From: Streptomyces graminofaciens
GTDB taxonomy: Bacteria > Actinomycetota > Actinomycetes > Streptomycetales > Streptomycetaceae
Reading direction: 5' to 3'
Assembly: GCF_030294945.1 (NCBI RefSeq)
Contig: NZ_AP018448.1
Span: 1,984,001-2,048,000 of the forward strand
DNA: 64,000 nt
The notes beneath the pieces were generated by a model that was given only the letters and a program-made list of their open reading frames with translations, did no database searches and was not told where the DNA came from. The translations under genes were made by a program, and so were the position numbers. Below, piece by piece: positions 45,000 through 54,130 of this stretch (within the stretch, counting starts at the first letter, position 1; each line of letters opens with the position of its first letter).

Positions 45000-46804
45000 T
45001 CATTGAGCGACTCTGTCGGGAATCTTGAGGACGGGCGTCACTTCCCTTGGCGCCACCACAGCGGCCGGGGTAAGTCACGTGCGTCGAGGTACTGCTGGAA
45101 TGCTGTGGGAGGGCGGGGCCGGTACGAGCCGTCGGCGGGTTCTTGAAGGCTCAGCCGCTCGACGTTGATCGCGAGTGCGGTCAGGACGTGCTGGACGTGC
45201 GTCTTGGCCAGGCCGCGGTAGCGGCACCGGCGTCCGCGGTGGCCGTTGGTGAACTCCTCGATGGTGCCCTCGGCCCCCGAGCGTCGCCCGTAGAGTCGGC
45301 GCCAGTCCGCATCCTGCTGGTCGGCGCGGTTCTTGGTCTGGAGTTCGTGCAGGCGGCGGGTGGGAAAGTACAGGCTGCGAAACGGGCCTGGAGTGCACAT
45401 GGCCCGCTCGGGGCAGCGGCCGCACTGGCGGGCGTCGAACCGGACTGTGACCTTGGTCGGCTCGGCCACCGGCAGGTCCTGCCAGTTGCGGCTGGCCTGC
45501 CCGTTGGGGCAGGTTACCTCGCGCTGGTCGAAGTCGATGATGAAGTTCTCCCGGCCGAATCCGTCGCCTGCCCGGTGCTGCGGGGTGGTGCTGGGCGGAA
45601 GCGGCCCGATCAGAGCGACGCGGTGCAGGCAGGCGGCGGCGTCCATGCCGGCCACGGAGGTGTAGCCGCCGTCGACCAGGTGCCGGTCCGGCAGCAGGCG
45701 CAGCCGCCTGAGGCTGGCGTGGATGCCGGGCAGCGCCTGGCTGTCCGCGCTGGAGACTACGGTGGCCACGTCGGTGATGACGTTGATCCGCTTTTCGTCG
45801 CAGGTCTCGGTCACGTGCACGAGGTAGCCGGTCCAGCGGGTGTCGCCGCGGCGCGTCCAGCGCGCCTCGGTCTCATACGGCGACTCGATCTGAATCCGGG
45901 AGGGCGGCCGGCCGTCGCGCTTCGTGCGCGGCCTGAACCGCCCCTTGGCATCCACCAGGAAGTGCTGCAGCAGGATCGTTCGGAGCCCCTTCGCCTGCGC
46001 CGGAGCGCCGCCGGGGAACCGGGCGTCAAGACGCCCAAGCAGTTCGCGGGCGTCGTTGCCCACCTGCTCCAGTCGGGCGACGGGGTGGCTGGGCTGGGAG
46101 CACAGGCGAACCGGCCGGCCGTAGCGTTGGGCCCATTCGGCGGTGACCAGCTCATCCAGCACCTCTGGCGCGTCGCGGGCCACCTCTTCCAGCACGGCGC
46201 GGACCGCCTCGCACGCCAGCTCCAGGCGGGTCAGCTCCCGTGCTGCTGACAGGACGTGGGTGGAGTCGGTGCGCTGCGTGACGCGCCCCTTGAGCAGGCC
46301 GGCCCGTCGGATCCGGGTGAGTGCGAGGCCCAGTAGCCGGTCGGCGCGGTCGCCTTCGGCGAGCCGGTCGCGGAAGTCGGACAGGACGCTGTGGTGGAAG
46401 CCGGGATCCTCCAGGTCCAGTCCGAGGGCGTACTTGAAGTCGATTCGGCAGCGCACCGCCTAGGCGGCCTGGCGGTCGGAGAGGTTCATCGCGTACTGCA
46501 GCACGCAGACGGTGGCAGCTGGGCGGGTGAGAGCCCAGGGCGGCCGTCACGCGGGTACCAGGCGGTGAAGTCCTCGTCACTCCAGAGGCCGTCGAGGCGG
46601 TCGCGGATCCACATCGCGGTGGTGCCCTTGGGATTGGCCGCGCGGGCAACCCTGGCGGTCAGCGACGGGATCTCGGCTCCAGAGTGAGGTTGGAGGGAGC
46701 CATCGGGCTCCTGGGGAACGAGCGCGGGACATCCCAACGAGCCTGACGCAACGTCACGATCGTTAACTGCCGTCCTCAAGATTCCCGACAGAGTCCCTCA
46801 ATGA
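45000..46804 (-). mobile_element. Inactivated IS1182-type element with 35-base inverted repeats
   Basis: The left end 45000-45034 and the right end 46770-46804 are reverse complements at 34 of 35 positions (core GACTCTGTCGGGAATC plus TTGAGGACGG). The single gene inside is a transposase broken by a frameshift and a stop codon. The element lies between a SulP relic on the left and an amino-acid permease relic on the right. No clear target duplication was seen outside the repeats. Confidence 0.8.
45038..46779 (-). pseudogene. IS1182-family transposase, broken by frameshift and nonsense mutation
   Basis: The N-terminal part (46779 to about 46530) reads CPALVPQEPDGSLQPHSGAE and WIRDRLDGLWSDEDF, then loses frame at CAGCTGCCACC, where one base is missing. 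The restored frame has VCVLQYAMNLSDRQAA followed by a TAG at 46460-46462. It then runs intact from 46456 to 45038 with CRIDFKYALGLDLEDPGFHHSVLSDFR, TDSTHVLSAAREL, LVDGGYTSVAG, CGRCPERAMCTPG and the final EGTIEEFTNGHRGRRCRYRG. Two defects make it inactive as read. The intact part still covers the catalytic core. Confidence 0.88.
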
Positions 46805-47085
46805 GCCGTCGGCGGACCCCAGCAGGTAGCCCAGGCCTCGGCCGCCTATTGTCAGAGGAGCGATGTCGGTGACGGTGATGATCGCCTTGTTGGATGTGCG
46901 ACGGATGGGGTGCACACAGCCGAAGGAGGAGGGGAGGAGCCCCTCGCGTCCGGCGTTGAACACCAGGCGGGCCTGGGAGTTGATGCCGGTGATCAGCACA
47001 CCGAGGGTCGAGGTCAGTCCGCCGAGGGAGGCGAGGAACGCCAGCACGCCGAGGGTGCGGGGCCACCTCGGCGTCGGCCTTGAAG
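46805..47085 (-). pseudogene. APC-type amino-acid permease fragment
   Basis: Leftward from about 47085 the frame reads RTLGVLAFLASLGGLTSTLG, INSQARLVFNAGREGLLPSSFGCVHPIRRTS and NKAIITVTDIAPLTIG. This is the central helix region and the conserved R-FNAGREGLLP loop of APC amino-acid/polyamine permeases. The rest is missing, and the fragment ends at the right inverted repeat of the IS element. Confidence 0.6.
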
Positions 47086-47495
47086 CCCGGAACCCTGTGA
47101 CGTCACCGTCGTGCGCCTTGCCGGGACGACTGACACCGAGGCCACCCGATCTCCGCCCTGTTACCTGCTCGCCCACGAACGAGCAGTGCCTGGAGCACCT
47201 GGCCCAAGCGCCGACAGGCCCGTCGTCCGACAGAGGCTGGCCTCTGTCGGATAGTCGTGAGACCTCGGCCACAGCCTGCCCCTGGAGCCTATGCCCACTT
47301 GATACTTTTCGGTGGCATAAATGCGACTGTTCCCGTTCGGCTCTCCGGGTTTGGGCACAGCGGCAGGACTGCACCCCGAATGCCCGCGACGAAGCGTGCT
47401 GCCACCGCCGACAGTCGTCCTTGAGGTTCCAGGACGCGTGCGAGCCGTTGAAGGCGAGAAGGAACTTGACCGTCCAGATAGCAGAGGTGGGAAAT
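47086..47495. other. Non-coding region upstream of the LuxR-type regulator gene
   Basis: About 410 bases. No recognisable gene. The right part should hold the promoter of the regulator gene. A TGATACTTTTCGGTGGCATAAAT stretch at about 47300 is the most A/T-rich part and could include a promoter. Confidence 0.4.
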
Positions 47496-49748
47496 ATGCC
47501 TGCCGCCCTGACCACGTTCGTGGGCAGGGGCCGGAACCTGGCCGAAGTCCGCAGCCGTCTGGGAACCGCGCGGCTGCTGACGCTCACCGGTGTGGGCGGG
47601 GTGGGCAAGACACGGCTGGCGCTGGAGGTGGCCGCGGCGTCGGCGACGGATTTCGCTGACGGGGTGTGGCTGGTGGATCTGGCGCCGGTACGGGACCCGT
47701 CGCTGGCGGCGAACGCGGTGGCGTCCGCGCTGGGCGTGCCGGACCTGGGCACCAGGCCGGTTATCGACCAGCTCGCCGCGTTCCTGGCCTACCGCGCTCC
47801 GCTGATCGTGCTGGACAACTGCGAGCACCTCGCCGACGCCTGTGCCGAGCTGGCGCATGCCCTGCTGTCGGCCTCCTCCGGCCTGCGCATTCTGACGACG
47901 AGCCGCACAGCGCTCGGAATCTACGGCGAGCACGTCTTCGCCGTGCCTCCCTTGGCGCCGAACGACGCGGTGGAACTGCTGCGGGACCGGGCCACCGCCG
48001 TACGCCCGGAGTTCGAGGTCACCGACGGCAACCGTGCCCAGGTCCTGCGGCTGTGCGATGACCTGGACGGGCTGCCGCTGGCCATCGAGCTGGCCGCGGC
48101 CCGGCTGCGGACCCTGACCGTGGAGGAGACGATCATCCGGTTGGAGGACCGCTTCGGGCTGCTCGCGAGCGGAAGCCGGGTCGCCCGGCCGCACCAGCGG
48201 ACGCTACGCGCGCTGATCGACTGGAGCCACGAGCTGTGCACCCCTGCCGAGCAGCTGCTGTGGCACCGACTGTCGGTCTTCGCCGACGACTTCGGCCTGG
48301 ACGCGGCCGAAGATGTGTGCGCGGGCGACGGCATCGACCGGGACGAGGTACTGGATCTCCTCGACCGGCTGGTCGTGCAGTCCATCGTCCTGGCCTGCGA
48401 GCGTGAGGGGCTGCCGCGGTACCGGCTGCTGTCAACCATCCGCCAGTACGGGCGGGAGCGGCTCGCCGAGTCCGGCGAGGAAAAGCTGATACGGCAACGG
48501 CACCACACGTTCTACCTGGCCCTCGCCGAGCGCATTGCCGACGGCTGGCACGGCCCCGGCCAACTGAAGAGCCTGGCCCGGCTGCGTGCCGAGCACGCCA
48601 ACCTGCGCGCGGCGCTGAACCAGGGTGGAGACCCGCAGGCCGCCCTGGCGCTGGCTTCGGCGCTGCGTTACCTCTGGGGCGAGGGCGGATTCCTCGGTGA
48701 GGGTCGCCGCTGGCTCGACCAAGCACTCGCCGCCGCACCCGAACCCGGTCCGGCCCGGGCCAGGGCGTTGTGGGTCGCCGCCTGGGTCGCGACGCTGCAG
48801 CGCGATCACGCCACGGCGTACCGGTGGGTGGACGAGGCGGCGGAACTGGGCGAGCGGCTGGACGACCGCGTGGTGTGCGCCCATATCCAGAGCCTGCGTG
48901 GCACGTTGGCGTTGTTCAGCGGCAGGCTGCAGGAGGCCGTGTCCTTGTTGGAGGAAGCGGCGGCCGCTCACACCGAGACAGGCGAGGGCATCGGGGCGGT
49001 CTACGCGCTGATTCAGATGGCCACCGCCCAGTCCCACCTCGGGGATCCGCGCACCACTCAGACCTGCAGGCAGGCACTGGTCCTGGCCGAAGCGCACGGT
49101 GAGCGTCTGGCCCACGCGCACGCGCTGTGGACGCTCGGATACGACGCCTGGATACGCGGCGACCTCACGGAGGCCATGGATCTGCTGCGCACCGCGCTGG
49201 AGAAGGAGCAGGGCTTCAACGACTACGTCAGGGTGGGGCTGATGCTGGAGCAACTCGCCTGGACAACCGCCGCACAGGGTGACCGGGAGGAGGCGGGGCG
49301 ACTGCTGGGTGCCGCGCGCGCCCTGTGGCAGGACATCGACACCCCCGTCTCGACGTTCGGCCCGCACATGGTCGAGCAGCACGCCTGGTGTGAGGAGGAC
49401 GTCGTACGGGCCCTGGGGCCGGCGGCGTACGAGAAGGTTCTCGCGGAGGGCGGGCGCCACCGCGGCCCCGACCAGGCCATCGCCTACGCCCTGCGCCCCC
49501 GGCCCGAGCGGGTCGCCCCTGCCCTCGCGGCCGCCACGTCCCCCGCCCCGAGCCCGCTGACCCCCCGCGAGCGGGACGTGGCCGCGCTGGTGGCCAAGGG
49601 CATGAGCAACCGGCAGATCGCCTCGGCCCTCGGGCGCTCTCCACGCACGGTCGACGGCCACGTCGAGAACATCCTGGCCAAGCTCGGCTTCGGCTCCCGT
49701 GCCCGGATCGCGTCCTGGTGGACAGGGAACCAGGCACCCACAGCCTAG
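47496..49748 (+). CDS. Large ATP-binding LuxR-type regulator (NB-ARC-like ATPase with TPR and HTH)
   Basis: A 750-residue regulator. The N-terminal ATPase begins TTFVGRGRNLAEVRSRLG, has Walker A GVGGVGKTR (32-40) and Walker B-like LIVLDNCEHLADAC, then LTTSRTALGIYGEHVF. The GLPLAIELAAARLRTL motif of the NB-ARC/STAND type follows. The middle is helical with TPR-like repeats (RAEHANLRAAL, AVYALIQMATAQSHLGDP). The C-terminus is a LuxR HTH (LTPRERDVAALVAKGMSNRQIASALGRSPRTVDGHVENILAKLGF). ATG 47496 is preferred, with GGTGGGAAAT before it. It ends 390 bases before the RIP-pectinesterase gene on the same strand and may regulate it. Confidence 0.92.
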   Translation: MPAALTTFVGRGRNLAEVRSRLGTARLLTLTGVGGVGKTRLALEVAAASATDFADGVWLVDLAPVRDPSLAANAVASALGVPDLGTRPVIDQLAAFLAYRAPLIVLDNCEHLADACAELAHALLSASSGLRILTTSRTALGIYGEHVFAVPPLAPNDAVELLRDRATAVRPEFEVTDGNRAQVLRLCDDLDGLPLAIELAAARLRTLTVEETIIRLEDRFGLLASGSRVARPHQRTLRALIDWSHELCTPAEQLLWHRLSVFADDFGLDAAEDVCAGDGIDRDEVLDLLDRLVVQSIVLACEREGLPRYRLLSTIRQYGRERLAESGEEKLIRQRHHTFYLALAERIADGWHGPGQLKSLARLRAEHANLRAALNQGGDPQAALALASALRYLWGEGGFLGEGRRWLDQALAAAPEPGPARARALWVAAWVATLQRDHATAYRWVDEAAELGERLDDRVVCAHIQSLRGTLALFSGRLQEAVSLLEEAAAAHTETGEGIGAVYALIQMATAQSHLGDPRTTQTCRQALVLAEAHGERLAHAHALWTLGYDAWIRGDLTEAMDLLRTALEKEQGFNDYVRVGLMLEQLAWTTAAQGDREEAGRLLGAARALWQDIDTPVSTFGPHMVEQHAWCEEDVVRALGPAAYEKVLAEGGRHRGPDQAIAYALRPRPERVAPALAAATSPAPSPLTPRERDVAALVAKGMSNRQIASALGRSPRTVDGHVENILAKLGFGSRARIASWWTGNQAPTA

Positions 49749-50138
49749 GACAACCCCGTAGAAATACCCGGACCCGGGGCGGGGCCCACCCCCGTAGAAG
49801 TACCCATGGCCACGGGGCATTCCCTGCGCCGAGCCTTTCTCCATGACGCACGACAGGGCGCGCCCTCCTGTGCCGCGGACCTCAGAACCGCGCTCAGGAG
49901 TGCACCCCTGCCCCAAGCCGACGGCAGTCGGCGACCGCAACCACAACGGAGCACGCCGAACCGAGGACAGTCGTCGGTTCCGTGCGCCGTCGCGCACGGC
50001 ATGCGGACAGCGCCCGTCGGCCAAGGCTCGCCAACGGTGCGCGAGCGCCGAACCGACATGGCGGTCGGGCGTCACGATCGACAACCGCCCGACATCGCAG
50101 TCCATGCCATGGGGTGCTCAGAGCATCAAGGAGCTCAA
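49749..50138. other. Leader region of the RIP-pectinesterase gene
   Basis: 390 bases holding the repeats at 49754-49805. An open frame in phase with the downstream gene reaches back through it, but the translation is arginine-rich and non-homologous and the Tat signal starts at 50139. No other gene seen. Confidence 0.5.
49754..49805. promoter_or_regulatory. Two 16-base direct repeats, 36-base period
   Basis: CCCCGTAGAAATACCC at 49754-49769 and CCCCGTAGAAGTACCC at 49790-49805 differ at one base and are 36 bases apart. They start 5 bases past the LuxR-type gene stop, upstream of the RIP-pectinesterase gene. They could be activator sites for that gene or a short repeat family. Confidence 0.45.
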
Positions 50139-52082
50139 GTGACGACCGAACAACAGGGTCGCCTCGGCCGCAGGTCATTTCTCACCAGTGCCATCACTGT
50201 GGCGGCCGGCACCATGCTGGCCGGCGGCGCGGTGGTCGCCGCCGCACCCCGCGCCGCCGCCGCGACCGGCGCGCACGTCACCTGGCACATCACCCATGAG
50301 ACCGGTACCGGAAACACCAGTGCCATGAAGACCTACGCCGCAACGCTCAACGCGATCAGGGCCGCGGTCAGCTCGCACCGGGAGAGGCCGGACGGTGGCC
50401 TCCCCGTCAGCGTCACCGATGAGGACGGGACGGCCGGGTACATCGCCATCGACCTGTACGCCGAGGGCAGGAACGACTTCGTCCGCGTGTTCATGCGCCG
50501 GTCGGACGCCTACGTCATGGCATTCAGGACCGGCACCGACAACAGCGGCAGTGTGACCTGGGACCGGAACTGGTTCACCCTCGAGCCCGGCGTGAACCTG
50601 CCGACAGGCATCCGGGGTGAGGGCGGGACCGTGGAGACCCGGTTCGAGGGGCTCTCGAATTACAACGACCTGGCGCGCCAGGGGGCCACCCGCGACAACT
50701 TGCACATCGGCACCAGCAGCCTCAGCAACGCCGTACTGCAGCTCCGTAACGCCGTTACCAGAGATGCCGCCGGCAACATCACCGGCACCAACACCAGGCC
50801 CGTGGCTCAGTCGCTCCTTCAGATCATCGTGGCATTCGCCGAAGGCTCCCGGTTCCGGCGGCAAGCCGCTGATACCGTCGCCGCCTTCCGCTACGGTCAA
50901 GAAGTCGTGATCAATCCGACGCACATAGCCCACCACAACAACTGGGGTGTGATCAGTGTCGCCCTCCTGGCCGGGATCGTCGCGGTCGGCGTCGCCCTCT
51001 CGCCCGAACTCGAGATCGGCGGAATGGTCTACGCCACCGTGGCAGCCCTCGCGGAGGCGGTCATGCTGGCTCACCACTCGGACCAGCACACCAAGGGCAG
51101 GCGGACCCTTGGTGACGGTGTCACGATGCTCGTGGTGCCCGACGGCACGGGCGACCACTGGACCGTGCAGGAGGCGATCAACGCCGCTGGCTCGGGCGAG
51201 ACAACCATCTTCATCGGCAAGGGCACCTATCACGAGGTCATCAGCGTCCCGAGCAGCAAGAACTGGCTGAGGATCCAGGGTGTCACGGGCAAGGCATCGG
51301 ATGTGGTCATCCACAACACCCGGTGCAACGGGATGATCAACCCTGCGACCGGCCAGAAGTGGGGCACCCAGGGCAGCGCCGTGGCCACCTTCAGGCCGCC
51401 CAACCTGGTCGTCAAAGACCTCAGGATCGTCAACACCTTCGACCGCAACGCGCACCCGGAGATCAGCCCGTACGAGACCCAGGCCGTGGCGGTCGTCGCC
51501 ATGGGCGACCGACAGGTGTACGACAACGTCGAGATCTGGAGCCATCAGGACACCCTGTACGTCAAGGGGGTGACGCCCACGACCCAGGCCCGGCAGTTCT
51601 TCGTCGGCTGTCACATCCGGGGTGACGTGGACTTCATATTCGGTAACGCCACCGCAGTGATCGCCCTGTCCACGATCCAGTGTCTCTCGTGGCCCAACGG
51701 CACGATACTGGCGCCGAGCACCGACAACAGTAAGAAGTACGGGATCCTGATCAGCAGCTGCACGATCACCACCAACGGAGTACCGAACGACACGATGCAC
51801 CTCGGTCGGCCGTGGAACAACACGGAGGAAGCATGGCCCCAGGCGATCGTGCGTAGCTGCGACATCCAGGCAGGCATCAAGGACGCGCAACCCTGGACTG
51901 ACATGCTCCCCGACCAGCCCTGGCGGTTGTGGGGCCGCTTCGCGGAGTACCAGAACTTCGGCCCCGGAGCCGGCTTCGGCTCGAACTCACCGCAGCTGAC
52001 AGCCGTCGAAGCCGCCGAGTACACCAGCCAGAAGTACCTGGCCGGCAGCGACGGATGGGACCCGATCACGCACGGGTGGTGA
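50139..52082 (+). CDS. Tat-exported fusion of a ribosome-inactivating protein domain and a pectin methylesterase
   Basis: A 647-residue protein. GTG 50139 follows AAGGAG at 5 bases. Residues 1-43 are a Tat signal (GRRSFLTSAITVAAGTMLAGG) ending near AAAA-TG. Residues 46-265 are a ricin-A-type RIP domain: Y125 in SDAYVMAFR, Y175 in SNYNDLAR, E235 and R238 in VAFAEGSRF match the four catalytic residues of rRNA N-glycosidases. Residues 271-311 hold two hydrophobic stretches. Residues 330-647 are a pectin methylesterase (family CE8): TIFIGKGTYHEVI, Q448, HQDTLY with Q470-D471, VDFIFG with D498 and LGRPW with R557. The esterase removes methyl groups from plant pectin, and the RIP domain would depurinate 28S or 23S rRNA. 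It suggests a toxin aimed at plant or other eukaryotic cells (inference). Confidence 0.88.
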   Translation: MTTEQQGRLGRRSFLTSAITVAAGTMLAGGAVVAAAPRAAAATGAHVTWHITHETGTGNTSAMKTYAATLNAIRAAVSSHRERPDGGLPVSVTDEDGTAGYIAIDLYAEGRNDFVRVFMRRSDAYVMAFRTGTDNSGSVTWDRNWFTLEPGVNLPTGIRGEGGTVETRFEGLSNYNDLARQGATRDNLHIGTSSLSNAVLQLRNAVTRDAAGNITGTNTRPVAQSLLQIIVAFAEGSRFRRQAADTVAAFRYGQEVVINPTHIAHHNNWGVISVALLAGIVAVGVALSPELEIGGMVYATVAALAEAVMLAHHSDQHTKGRRTLGDGVTMLVVPDGTGDHWTVQEAINAAGSGETTIFIGKGTYHEVISVPSSKNWLRIQGVTGKASDVVIHNTRCNGMINPATGQKWGTQGSAVATFRPPNLVVKDLRIVNTFDRNAHPEISPYETQAVAVVAMGDRQVYDNVEIWSHQDTLYVKGVTPTTQARQFFVGCHIRGDVDFIFGNATAVIALSTIQCLSWPNGTILAPSTDNSKKYGILISSCTITTNGVPNDTMHLGRPWNNTEEAWPQAIVRSCDIQAGIKDAQPWTDMLPDQPWRLWGRFAEYQNFGPGAGFGSNSPQLTAVEAAEYTSQKYLAGSDGWDPITHGW

Positions 52083-52533
52083 CTCCACCGAGGTGAACCA
52101 TGGCCGGGGCCGGGACTTCACGACCGTCCCGGCCCCGCCCTTGTGTCCTCCACCAACCTCTGGTGAGCCACAGCACCGCGCCGGCTGTAACCGTCGGCCC
52201 CTGGCCCACACGGCGACGGCCAGGACTTACCGCCCGCGTCGAGTTCGTCCGGCCCAGCGTTACCACCTCGGCCGACCGGGCAGCCGTCGCCTGGTCGTCT
52301 CCATGGGGCCAGGGCGCCCGCCTTGCGCACGAGGCACGTGCACCTCGTCGACCGCAGGCCTTCGTGGCTTCTCAGGAGCCATGCCTGCGGTCCGTTCCAG
52401 GACAGGGGCTCCCTTTGCACAACGCACCGAGAGGGCGGTTCGTGATTATTTGAGTGGATCTGTTGTCGCCTGATGGTGTGGCGACGGGGCGGAATCTACC
52501 GGTCCGCAGTTGGTGATCTGGTGATGTGACCGG
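52083..52533. other. Non-coding region before the IS5-type relic
   Basis: About 450 bases. It holds the terminator at 52106-52136 and, near its right end, the unresolved left end of the IS5-type element. No gene recognised. Confidence 0.4.
52106..52136 (+). terminator. Terminator of the RIP-pectinesterase gene
   Basis: Arms GGGGCCGGGAC and GTCCCGGCCCC pair perfectly with a 9-base loop, 24 bases past the stop codon. Confidence 0.75.
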
Positions 52534-53283
52534 GTGAGTCTACATGAACCGTATCCGAGTGACTTATCGGACGAGCAGTGGTCGTTGATCGATCCGGTGA
52601 TCACCGCGTGGAAAGGTCGGCACCGTTCGGTCAGCGGCCATCAGGGTGCCTATGACATGCGGGAGATCGTGAAAGCGATCCTCTATCAGGGGCGGGCCGG
52701 CTGCCAGTGGGTCTATCTCCCGCACGATCTGCCGCAGAAGAGCGCGACATACTACTACTTCGCCGCGTGGCGCGACGATGGGACGGACCAAGTCATCCAT
52801 GAGCTCCTGCGCTGCCAGGTCAGAAAGCGCGCCCGGCGATTAGAGGACCCGACCCTGGTGGTGCTGGACACCCAGAGTGTCCACGTGGCCGCCGGGGTCC
52901 CCGCCTCCACGAGCGGTCATGATCGGCCAAGCGGGTGCCCGGCCGCAAGCGGGGTCCTGCCGCAGATGTCCTCGGCCTGGTCATCGCGGTCGTCGTCCTC
53001 GCCGCGAACACCCACGACAAGGCCGCGGGCATCGTCCTGCTGGACCAGGTCGCCGAGCACTCCGGCGGAAGCGTCCGCAAAGCCCTGGTCGACCAGGGCT
53101 TCAGGAGCCAGGTCGTCGCGCACGGCGCCGGCCTGGGAATCGACGTTGAGATCGTCGAACGCGACCCGCAGGTCAAGAGGTTCGTGCCGCAGCCGAAGCG
53201 GTGGAGGGTCGAGCAGACCTACGGGATCCTGATACCGCACCGGCGCCTGGCCCGCGACTACGAGCACTGTCCCTCCTCCGCCA
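52534..53283 (+). pseudogene. IS5-family transposase, frameshifted and 3'-truncated
   Basis: The first frame (52534 to about 52920) reads YPSDLSDEQWSLIDPVI, YQGRAGCQWVYLPHDLP and LVVLDTQSVHVAAG (first catalytic Asp). One base is missing at about 52924 (GATCGGCC for GATCCGGCC). The second frame then continues RVPGRKRGPAADVLGLVIAVVVLAANTHD, LVDQGFRSQ (second Asp) and RWRVEQTYGILIPHRRLARDYEHCPSS (Glu). The normal last residues are missing, because the frame runs straight into the copied demethylase segment at 53284. That makes a hybrid open frame of two unrelated genes. Confidence 0.88.
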
Positions 53284-53573
53284 TGGAGCGCCGCTACGAG
53301 TACTCCTTCGACCGGCCGAACTGGTTCGAGCAGTCGGCAGCGGAGCATCGTGCCGTCCGGGAGGGCGTCGGGGTCATCGACACCTCATCGTTCGGCAAGC
53401 TCCTGGTCCAAGGCCACGACGCGGTGCGGGTGCTTCAGCGGGTGTCGGTCAACGACCTGTACACCGAACCCGGCCGCATCACATACACCCAGTGGCTCAA
53501 CGAGCACGGCGGGATCGAGTCGGACGTGACGATCACGCGGCTCACCGAGGACCGGTTCCTCGTCCTGTCCGGC
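53284..53573 (+). repeat. Copied 290-bp segment of the demethylating oxidase gene
   Basis: It equals the reverse complement of 19401-19690 at 288 of 290 bases. It encodes ERRYEYSFDRPNWFEQSAAE through ITRLTEDRFLVLSG of the GcvT domain, with R-to-H and A-to-T changes against the source. It is joined to the truncated transposase on the left with no gap. It has no start codon of its own and no function as a gene is likely. Confidence 0.93.
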
Positions 53574-54130
53574 GGGGCTGAATCGGAGACCGAGTGCATG
53601 TGCGTGTGCCCTTCTCTGCCGACGTACCGTCCTGCCCCAGCGGATCCGCGGACCGCACCGTTCGGAAAGAGCGCTTCACGCCCGACCAGCAGCAATGGGA
53701 GCCTCGGCAGGTGAGCTATGGCGACGGTGTGTGACTGCCGGCTGCCCGAGCACGCCGCTTCGGACGGGCCGTTCCCCGAGGGAGGGGGCGCCGCTGAGGG
53801 GTGCGCTCGGCCGCACCATCACGCCGGGGCGCTGCCCCACGAAGAACGGCCAGGGTTCGAGCACCGGCGCCAGGAAGGCTCCGAAGACGGCAAACGCGAG
53901 GACCACCAGCATCGCGGCGCGCAAGCCGATCTGTTCGCCCAGGAAGCCCAGCTACGGTGGTTCGACCTGCACGCTGGTCCGTGCCGCGCCGGAGCCACCT
54001 CGCCGTGCGGCCCGGCAAGACCGGCGTGCTGGACACGCTGGACACGAGCGCCATCGGCCGCTGAGCCCCTGCTCGCGGTCGTACGCCGACAGGCACGGTC
54101 TGCCTGTCGGCGTACGGCAGCCTGCTCTCC
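53574..54130. other. Decayed region with an MFS-like fragment
   Basis: No intact gene. On the minus strand about 53840-53975 the frame reads LGFLGEQIGLRAAMLVVLAFAVFGAFLAPVLEPW, which resembles the last helices of a transporter, perhaps an MFS protein. The rest is unrecognised. The terminator of the ABC permease gene lies at 54080-54116. Confidence 0.4.
54080..54116 (-). terminator. Terminator of the ABC permease gene
   Basis: Arms CGTACGCCGACAGGCA and TGCCTGTCGGCGTACG are exact complements with a 5-base loop, 15 bases past the leftward stop at 54131. Confidence 0.8.

Noticed and set aside
45038..46456. Intact 472-residue transposase starting at GTG 46456
   Set aside because: Homology continues upstream through a TAG at 46460 and a lost base near 46530, so this is only the 3' part of a broken gene.
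48432..51890. Long minus-strand frames opposite the LuxR-type regulator and the RIP-pectinesterase gene
   Set aside because: They are mirror frames of strongly coding DNA and have no domain. The plus-strand genes carry Walker, HTH, RIP and CE8 motifs.
52935..53714. 259-residue hybrid protein of transposase and GcvT segment
   Set aside because: The frame has no credible start, and its two halves come from unrelated genes joined by rearrangement. It is treated as a pseudogene plus a repeat.
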